Part shown: positions 56,512 to 64,000 of the stretch, in pieces
Numbering within the stretch: the stretch's first letter is position 1
How the letters are laid out: the number at the start of each line of letters is the position of its first letter
NCBI GenBank assembly: GCA_019787685.1
Contig: JAHNUO010000020.1
Span: 248,001 to 312,000, forward strand
Direction: 5' to 3'
DNA from: Chiua virens
Taxonomy: Eukaryota > Basidiomycota > Agaricomycetes > Boletales > Boletaceae
DNA: 64,000 nucleotides
The notes under the pieces: model-generated
The model's database searches: none
What the model saw: only the letters and a program-made list of their open reading frames with translations
Told to the model about the DNA's origin: nothing
Program-made: the position numbers and the translations under genes

Positions 56512-59500
56512 TTAATCAACTTGTACAATTGCACAAAAGTGTGACTTACATATGAGATTCTTTGAAATCAGATCCATGATTGCCACAGTCATCCCCTCTG
56601 TGTCTTTGGGATTGTGTTGATCAGCTAGCAGAGTCACTGCTTGTTGAACTTTGGCACATGTGCCAGATGATTTGTACAATTTGGCAGCAGTTGCAACTGA
56701 TTCTGGATTGCCTTGCTGGTGGAGATGGAAGGAATGCACCATAATGATGGCAGAATCTATACAGATATTGAAGGGGTGGGAATGGGATACCAAACAAGAC
56801 TGACCAATGCCCAATAAAAGGGCTTTTTTCCATGGTTTCAAGGTCCATGGGAACTGAATTATGCAAAGTATTGTGGGAATTTGAAACATGTTCTAGCATG
56901 AAAATAGTGCACGTACCATTGATTTTGAGGGTGTTGAGTGTGCTGTGGCACCATATGGAACTTGGTCCTGATGTAAAACAATGTGAGAATTTAAATCTAA
57001 ATATAAGAAACTTGATAAATAAAAATACCTGTGGAGAGTGTAGCAACTATATGAAATGACATTAATCACTGATTTGGTGAAAGTGAGATAGTACAACAAA
57101 CCTCCTGCAAAATAAAGATGAAAATGAAGTAAAAAAAGAGAATGATTTGGTTTCACCTTCTAGAAAATGGAGATAGCACAAAAAGAGTATTCAATGATAT
57201 TGCATACAAGGCTTCAAATATGTCTTACATCCTGAGGGATATTAGAGGGAGCAAGATGGATTCAATAACTTGTAACTAAGACTTACAAGCTATGAATGAG
57301 AGAGCATGGTGGGAGCAGACATGGACATGGATCAGAATCACTCTGAGACCTCCAAGAACAGTCAGACCACTTACTTCCTATGAATGAGAGAACATGGTGG
57401 GAGCAGACATGGACATGGATCAGAATCACTCTGAGACCTCCAAGAACAGTCAGACCACTTACAAGCTAAGAATGAGAGAACATGGTGGGAGCAGACATGG
57501 ACATGGATCAGAATCACTCTGAGACCTCCAAGAACAGTCAGACCACTTACATACTATGAATGAGAGAACATGGTGGGAGCAGACATGGACATGGATCAGA
57601 ATCACTCTGAGACCTCCAAGAACAGTCAGACCACTTACATACTATGAATGAGAGAACATGGTGGGAGCAGACATGGACATGGATCAGAATCACTCTGAGA
57701 CCTCCAAGAACAGTCAGACCACTTACATACTATGAATGAGAGAACATGGTGGGAGCAGACATGGACATGGATCAGAATCACTCTGAGACCTCCAAGAACA
57801 GTCAGACCACTTACTCGCTATGAATGAGAGAACATGGTGGGAGCAGACATGGACATGGATCAGAATCACTCTGAGACCTCCAAGAACAGTCAGACCACTT
57901 ACAGCCTATGAATGAGAGAACATGGTGGGAGCAGACATGGACATGGATCAGAATCACTCTGAGACCTCCAAGAACAGTCAGACCACTTACAACCTATGAA
58001 TGAGAGAACATGGTGGGAGCAGACATGGACATGGATCAGAATCACTCTGAGACCTCCAAGAACAGTCAGACCACTTACTTCCTATGAATGAGAGAACATG
58101 GTGGGAGCAGACATGGACATGGATCAGAATCACTCTGAGACCTCCAAGAACAGTCAGACCACTTACAGCCTATGAATGAGAGAACATGGTGGGAACAGAC
58201 ATGGACATGGATCAGAATCACTCTGAGACCTCCAAGAACAGTCAGACCACTTACAGCCTATGAATGAGAGAACATGGTGGGAACAGACATGGACATGGAT
58301 CAGAATCACTCTGAGACCTCCAAGAACAGTCAGACCACTTACTCGCTATGAATGAGAGAACATGGTAGGAGCAGACATGGACATGGATCAGGATCACTCT
58401 GAGACCTCCAAGAACAGTCAGACCACTTACAAGCTATGAATGAGAGAACATGGTGGGAGCAGACATGGACATGGATCAGAATCACTCTGAGACCTCCAAA
58501 AACAGTCAGACCACTTACATACTATGAATGAGAGAACATGGTGGGAGCAGACATGGACATGGATCAGAATCACTCTGAGACCCCCAAGAACAGTCAGACC
58601 ACTTACTTGCTATGAATGAGAGAACATGGTGGGAGCAGACATGGACATGGATCAGAATCACTCTGAGACCTCCAAGCACAGTCAGACCACTTACAAGCTA
58701 TGAATGAGAGAACATGGTAGGAGCAGACATGGACATGGATCAGGATCACTCTGAGACCTCCAAGAACAGTCAGACCACTTACATACTATGAATGAGAGAA
58801 CATGGTGGGAGCAGACATGGACATGGATCAGGATCACTCTGAGACCTCCAAGAACAGTCAGACCACTTACAAGCTATGAATGAGAGAACATGGTGGGAGC
58901 AGACATGGACATGGATCAGAATCACTCTGAGACCTCCAAGAACAGTCAGACCACTTACTTCCTATGAATGAGAGAACATGGTGGGAGCAGACATGGACAT
59001 GGATCAGAATCACTCTGAGACCTCCAAGAACAGTCAGACCACTTACTTGCTATGAATGAGAGAACATGGTGGGAGCAGACATGGACATGGATCAGAATCA
59101 CTCTGAGACCTCCAAGAACAGTCAGACCACTTACAGCCTATGAATGAGAGAACATGGGAGCAGACATAACACCAATGGACATGTATCAAAATCTCTCCAT
59201 TTCTCAATTTGATCACATTTCTTACCTGCCAATATTTGTAAGCACTTCACATCCATATAGAAATTCCACACTTTCTTACATTGACATGTGGGAACCATAT
59301 ACCCATTCTTCTCATCAAGGACTCTTGCTCTTTCTGATCAAATCTTCCTACTGGAGACAATTTGCCACCAATGAATGGCACCAAGGTTCTATGACATATA
59401 TCATGTGTAATTCACTAAACAATCCTGAACATTAATAAAGGGTCACATACCTGTCAACAGCATATTTCACACAAAGCATGATGTTTGCATTTTGTGTGGT

Positions 59501-60504
59501 CACAAACAGCATTTCCAAACTTTCATCATTCAAAGCAGCTGCAGTCTTTTCTAGCACAATCCTGCATCCTTCATTGGATTTCTGCATATCTGCAAAAAAA
59601 TTCACATAGTGAGATACCTGTATATCAACCCCAATTTCATACAGACCTTTGACTTCAGCATACACTTTTGGGGGATTTTTCCTTTTTTGCAATCTTTCCC
59701 AAATTCTACTATTCTTTACCATGCTTTCCTCGACTTCCTTCACCTTGGCAAGTCTTTCCTGCTCAGGTAGTTTCTTGTCCTCGGCTGTCAATGCAGCCAC
59801 TGCCAACACTTGCAATGCATCACATTTTGTGAACAGAACCACAACAGGTACTGTCCCGAAAGTACAGTAAAAATAAAACAATGAATGGACATTTAAGAAA
59901 AGCCTACCATTTCCTGTTTCACATTGATCAAAAAACTTTTCCTCCGCGGTCAAGATAGCGCGGTGTATCTGATCCATCGGGATACAGTACCTATCCAACA
60001 GTTGTGGTTAGCACGTCATAAATGGATCTGTGTTTACCATATAGCGTGGACACGCTTCTTGAGGAATGTCACCTTAGCTCGCTCGGCGACAAAGTCCTTC
60101 ATCTTGTTAAACTCGTCGACACTACCGGCTTCAAACCCACGGGAGTCATGGAAGACAAAACCGGGGTTACTTTGAAAGACCATCTCGTTCTCGATATTGT
60201 GTTCTCCCCGCTTGGGACATGTGAGATCGTGATAACGAGGGTTGATGTCTAAACCTGGTATTCACCTCCGCAGACTCTTCGATCTGTGCCAGATCGACCT
60301 GATCACAGGCCATCAGTCCACCTGTGAGATCAGAAACCCCAGGTTGGCATACAAACATACCTTTTTCCCTTCTCCGTCATAGATCTCTGGATTCTCCTTC
60401 GAATTACAGATTTGCTTGAGAAGTGTCGTCTTCCCAGCGTTGGCCCGTCCGATGACAAGGATTCGGAACCGTCCAAATTTCTGTCTGATATCATCGATCT
60501 GCAT
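56512..60504 (-). CDS. G-domain GTPase with an array of single-codon exons
   Basis: My model has 36 exons and 1323 coding bases (440 residues): 60504-60361, 60298-60266, 60210-60038, 59990-59908, 59850-59647, 59589-59451, 59388-59280, then 22 three-base exons at 88-bp steps from 59137 to 57287. Three more three-base exons follow (57231-57229, 57159-57157, 57104-57102), then 57046-57029, 56967-56917, 56853-56805 and 56756-56512. Domain signs are P-loop GRANAGKTT (residues 19-27), G3-like HDSRGFE (Asp81), and G4-like FTKCD. TLVPFIGG...IWFPHVN is the signature after the G domain in related Agaricomycete GTPases, and FPWTLKPWKKALLLGID starts a C-terminal helical domain. All joins keep frame. The role of these GTPases is unknown. 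The first ATG is uncertain, since the frame is open further upstream. Confidence 0.8.
57102..57104 (-). other. Predicted single-codon exon GAG
   Basis: It is flanked by 'ttttgcag' and 'gtttgttg' on the minus strand. Flanking introns of about 52 and 55 nt are unrelated to the 88-bp array. Confidence 0.6.
57157..57159 (-). other. Predicted single-codon exon AAG
   Basis: It is flanked by 'ttttctag' and 'gtgaaacc' on the minus strand, between introns of about 69 and 52 nt with unrelated sequence. Confidence 0.6.
57229..57231 (-). other. Predicted single-codon exon GAT
   Basis: It is flanked by 'ccctcag' and 'gtaagac' on the minus strand. It is the first codon after the repeat array. Confidence 0.6.
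57287..59137 (-). repeat. 88-bp tandem array: 21 units of 85-nt intron plus one variable triplet
   Basis: Variable triplets start at 57287 and recur at exactly 88-bp steps up to 59135, 22 in all. On the minus strand each is preceded by 'attcatag' ('attcttag' once) and followed by 'gtaagtgg' (by 'gtaagtct' after the last). The 85 bases between triplets differ by only a handful of substitutions across all units. The triplets take seven values: CTT five times, TAT five, GCT four, GAA three, CGA two, CAA two and GTT once. Variation is concentrated in the triplet. A shortened piece of the unit (lacking four bases) forms the 3' end of the intron entering the array (59138-59166). Confidence 0.95.
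59221..59230 (-). other. Zero-length exon or recursive splice site
   Basis: Inside the intron before the array the minus strand reads 'ggcag|gtaag', an acceptor joined directly to a donor. This would allow the 139-nt interval to be removed in two steps. Confidence 0.45.
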
Positions 60505-60619
60505 GATAGTAAGAATTGAAGCGGGTGGCTTGATGGATAGGAATGGCGTTGAGAGCGCCTGCGACTCGGATTGCTCGTTAGAGCGTGTATCAACAACCCA
60601 CAACAACCCATCCGAGTTT

Positions 60620-61190
60620 GTGTTATCGAGTTTAAATTTGTTTACACAAAGCTAATCAGTCGAGCTAGATAATTCCTCGCCCTCGTCAAGGTCACCATCT
60701 CCTTTCCTATTTCTCCGCCCGGCCTGCCGAGATTGATTACAAGGACATGGGTTGGTTTTTCCTTCCAGCCTTCTCATCGCCGTCTCACCAGGTGTACACT
60801 CTGTTTTCTTTTTTATCCATTGGCACTTTTTCTCGTCGTCTCGTCAGTGTATAATACCAGCCGTTTTGCTTACCTGTCCCTCCTACGCCCTTTGTGTTGT
60901 TGTAGCTCTCCTCACGGTTGATTTGTCCCACAAGATTGGTCATGCGATTTGTAGACACAGTATGCAGAGTAGATACATGACTATCAGTAAGATGATTGTC
61001 TCACGAACCGAAGCATAAACTTCATTGTTACCCCAGCATACTCGGCGTTTCTGGCGTTAACTGAGATCTGGGAGAAGGTACTCTGGGTAGCCTCATTCAA
61101 CTAAATGACCAATGACGATCTTCAGATTGGCCCATGGCGCAGCAACGAAATGAGTCAAGGAGACAAGTCGACATGATGCTCAGTACGACG
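60620..61190. other. Region upstream of the GTPase gene
   Basis: No gene is supported. A pyrimidine-rich tract (60740-60910) is present. The GTPase promoter should lie here. Confidence 0.4.
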
Positions 61191-61429
61191 ATTGTGCCTA
61201 TATCAGGGTTTCATGCGGTTCTTTGATTGCGGAAACAAAGTAACCAGGGAAGCCAAAACGACCAAGATCGACGGAAGAAACTTGATATTTTCGGCAGCGA
61301 ACCTCCGTGGCGGTAGAACCGATTCAGCCGATGTAGCAGAAAGCGTTGGGGAACAACATTGCCTCATGATAATATTCGCTGGAAAATGTGGGTGTTCAGA
61401 GCCGACGGAGCTTAGACTCAAAAGATGTC

Positions 61430-64000
61430 CTCTCGTTCTGAAGAGGATCCTGCGATACAAATAGTTTCGTTGGAAGACGCTGCATTGTTGCGCCCAGCCA
61501 TGTTTCAATGTCTCAGCTTCGAGGGATTTGGTTTCCGCCATTATACGGCCACAAAGATCCACAAGCTCAGGAACTTGCGCAGCTTTCGTACGAAGTTCGT
61601 CATTCGTCCGTAGGTCCTATTCTTGCAGGAGCCCCTGGACCGTCAACCCTTTCTATCGGGCTATGTCAGCCTGCAAAGCCTTGAGACGACAGTGAGCACG
61701 CTGATCCAAATCGCTGAGTCGAAGAAAAGAGATACCTCATAGAACGCCTTGATTATTGCGACACCTTCATGCGCCTGTCCCTCGGTTATTTCACTCTCTT
61801 CTCCAGCTTTAGGTTCTCATCCCGCACGGAACTGACAAACATGGATGCTTGTGCATAATGCTCACGGAAGAAGTCTGTCCTTCCGAGCAGAAGCCGTGGC
61901 AGACCTCTGCGACACAACGGATGTACGGACTTCCTCGAGAACGTGACAAGGATTCTTATTTTTCCTGCAGCGCCGCACGCTCACCGTCTAATCCGGCTTT
62001 TTCCTCGACCCATGAAGTCTTCTTGGCCTCCGACCACTTCACCCGGTCCTCGTCCAGTTCCCCGGTCCTCGTCCAGTTCCCCGCAGACTTTGGCTGGCGC
62101 AGCCAACTCTTCTGGTCGTTGTGTCATGGCATTCAGCAGAGGATAGCGTTCCTTCGTCCAGGCGATACGTTCGGCCTCCAATGCCGACAAATGGATACGA
62201 ACTTCTTCAGCTCGTGCAGCAGAGTCCGATAACTCGGTGACAGGCGCCAGGAGACTCGTCCTTTCCTCGGACGTCGCCTTGTGGTGCGTCTGCCACGCCG
62301 AGGAATCACTCTCCCACTTGCAACCCTCCCTGACCTGTCGAGCGCGCTCCGCTTCCCAGGTAGCGAGAACGGGACCTGTCGGGTCTGAGAACTGTCGGAC
62401 GGCGAGCTCGGCCTTCAAGCCCTGCTGAATCACATCGGACTTGACATTCAGCAAGGAAAGGGCTTCGCTGAGCCATCTCTTCGGCGAGTCGGTCTAAACG
62501 ATTATAGTGGTATGAGTTTGGATCCAAATATAGTAATGGACAACACACCAAAAATTCCGGGACTGGGCGGCGATGAGAACTGGCCAGTTGATTAGATGGG
62601 ATGGTTGTTCCTTCGTGGCGTGGCTATTGGCTGACCTGAACAAGAATCCTGGCTTGTTGAAGGTCCAGAAGGACATTTGGGATGCTCAACGTCCGTGATT
62701 TCTCCGCCGCGGAGGGAGTGCTAAACCACTTGTCAGTTACGCTGAACACTGGTTTCAAGAGACGCAGATCACCCCTGGGAACCCGGGAGCGGGCAGTTGC
62801 ACAACATTCCCCTCGTCTATGACTCCAGATACAGGAGTAGACGATCTTCTTGACGAAGCTTTTTCTGTAAGCGATGCCTCCCTGCCTCGTTCATTGGGGA
62901 GTCCGAAACCGTACTGTTCATCCCTCCATTCAGATCGATCGATCACTCCATCCCATCGGGTTTGTGTAATAGGTGTCCCTTGAGTAGGGTTCCGCGTGCA
63001 CACAACCTGTGTAACATGGAAGGGAACACCATCGATAACGCTGGTGCTCATGACCCAATCACAGGAGGGTGTAGTCCTCTCGTGCATCGAAAGCGACTTG
63101 TGCATTGTTTTAGCGGAGGTGGGCGAGTAAGATTTAGGGCTTGAAGGAGAGAGCGCAGAGCCTGAAAAAGAGAATGACCGTAGAGCAGCCGCCCATGCTC
63201 CAGAGAGGGGGTATGTGGCTCAGGGCTCGCGAGTGGACGATTCGAGTAGTCGAGTATCAACTCGTCGTTACTGCGCTCCCCCGTTCTGTTTCCAGGTGTC
63301 GAACACGGCATGAGACATTTTCCTTGCCCACGTGGGTGGTCATCAAAACCTATTCAAAAATCAGGAAATCGATCAATTCAAGCGCCTGGACGACACACTC
63401 TTCGTTCAGCCCCCGTCCGAACTACATTTAGTAGCGGTGACGGTTCTCCAACGTCTGGTGTCTCCACACGGCAATAAGTTTTGGAGGGGCCATCAAGATC
63501 GCTGCGCGCCCAAATCTAATAGAGAATCTCTCGGCGCCGATAGCTCCGCTGCCCAGCGGGGACAATGGCATCTCTGAACAAGGAACAGGTAAGAGAAACG
63601 AAGAGAGGGGAAATGAGGACCTATCGAAAGAGTTGTCGTATTGACAGAAATACCAGATTTGACTGCCAACGTTGAGGAGTGACAATCGAACAACATTGAG
63701 CTTGAGAGCGATGGGAGGGTATGAGTATGCGGGTCCATGATGCCGGGAGCGGGTTTGGAAGGCAGAGTTGGGGAAATCAATCGCGTACAACTGCTGGTAG
63801 GGGCAACAAGAGAAGGTTAGTCCTTGTCTTCATTCCATTGGAAGTGGAGAATAACAGACTTCGTGGCGCACTGAACAGAAAGCGGGACGACAAGACGAGA
63901 TACAGCTACATACCGTCGTTTGCTTCCCTTTCGCTGCGAACCATTGAACCACGCTCCTTGGCGCTGTACCAACGTTGTGAAACCTGACGTTCAAAATGAA
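61430..64000 (-). CDS. Unrecognised coiled-coil protein gene, copy 2 (partial, 5' end off window)
   Basis: The coding islands are the same as in copy 1. VVQWFAAKGKQTTV lies near 63930 and SQIWYFCQYDNSFDRSSFP near 63650. VPFHVTQVVCTRNPTQ lies near 63000. A longer uninterrupted coiled-coil stretch at 61981-62454 includes LATWEAERARQVREGC, LSALEAERIAWTKERY and VCGELDEDR. A further helical piece (LCGRIMAETKSLEAETLKHG) lies near 61530. It contains a short internal duplication near 62040-62085 ('cggtcctcgtccagttccc' twice). Frames shift between islands. The first exon starts beyond base 64000. Confidence 0.4.

Larger units (their letters stand above)
60255..64000 (+). repeat. Segmental duplication, copy 2 (runs off window)
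   Basis: This is the partner of 47736-51550, in the same orientation. It includes the intact 5' exons of the GTPase gene. It therefore probably represents the original arrangement, with copy 1 derived from it. Confidence 0.8.

Noticed and set aside
57287..59137. CRISPR-like array (conserved 85-bp repeat with short variable spacer)
   Set aside because: The variable part is only 3 bp, the setting is an intron-rich eukaryotic gene, and splice signals explain the conserved edges.
57287..59137. Ordinary coding tandem repeat
   Set aside because: 88 is not a multiple of three and no frame is open across units on either strand. The unit makes sense only as intron plus codon.
59154..59435. 93-codon plus-strand frame
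   Set aside because: It is antisense to the conserved WFPH-motif exon of the GTPase, so it is a shadow.
59451..59460. Splicing from the GAC-AG|GTATGT donor directly into the first triplet
   Set aside because: This would put all microexons in phase 2 and lead to a stop in the FPWTLK exon. Inclusion of the 59280-59388 exon restores the frame and the family signature.

Overview
The window reads as nuclear DNA of a mushroom-forming basidiomycete (Agaricomycete). Genes lie on both strands, most introns are 47-80 nt GT-AG, and the families fit: Agaricomycete 7-TM proteins, a HAD-fused class II terpene cyclase, a UstYa-type protein, and a G-domain GTPase of the kind expanded in these fungi. No rRNA, tRNA or CRISPR was seen. 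All exon models were made by eye from splice signals and reading frame.

Left part (1-22.7 kb). A partial gene with a tubby-like N-terminal region runs off the left edge. It is followed by two tandem 7-TM genes, a decayed copy of an exon of the first gene, and a secreted Pro-Ser-Gly repeat protein. Then come housekeeping and regulatory genes: a forkhead factor, AP-1 gamma-adaptin, a Gin4/Nim1-like kinase, a small protein with a possible alpha/beta-barrel fold, a decayed copy of the kinase 3' end, and TMA16.

Specialised-metabolism patch (22.7-30.1 kb). An HxxxD acyltransferase-like gene is followed by a HAD/DxDTT class II terpene cyclase of the drimane-synthase type. A divergently oriented acyltransferase paralogue next to it has several reading-frame breaks. 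A UstYa-like gene lies across the palindrome at 42.7 kb.

Giant palindrome (30.8-42.4 kb). Two apparently identical 5.8-kb transposons face each other around a 59-bp spacer. Each carries a MULE-like transposase interrupted by the same in-frame TGA, plus a divergent accessory gene. A 9-bp target-site-like sequence occurs in inverted orientation at the right-hand end of each copy, as expected if the spacer was inverted by recombination.

Right part (42.6-64 kb). Two more 7-TM genes (one truncated), two direct copies of a roughly 3.8-kb segment (47.7-51.5 and 60.25-64 kb), a conserved fungal gene with an F-box-like segment, a pogo-type element with TA target sites, and a GTPase gene.

The most unusual object is in the GTPase gene (minus strand, 60504-56512). 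Between its WFPH-motif exon and its C-terminal exons lie 21 tandem 88-bp units. Each unit is an 85-nt intron with intact GTAAGT and TAG ends plus one variable triplet. This predicts 22 consecutive single-codon exons at exact 88-bp spacing, followed by three more single-codon exons separated by unrelated introns. The complete 36-exon model has 1323 coding bases and stays in frame. I know of no comparable array; transcript data would settle it.
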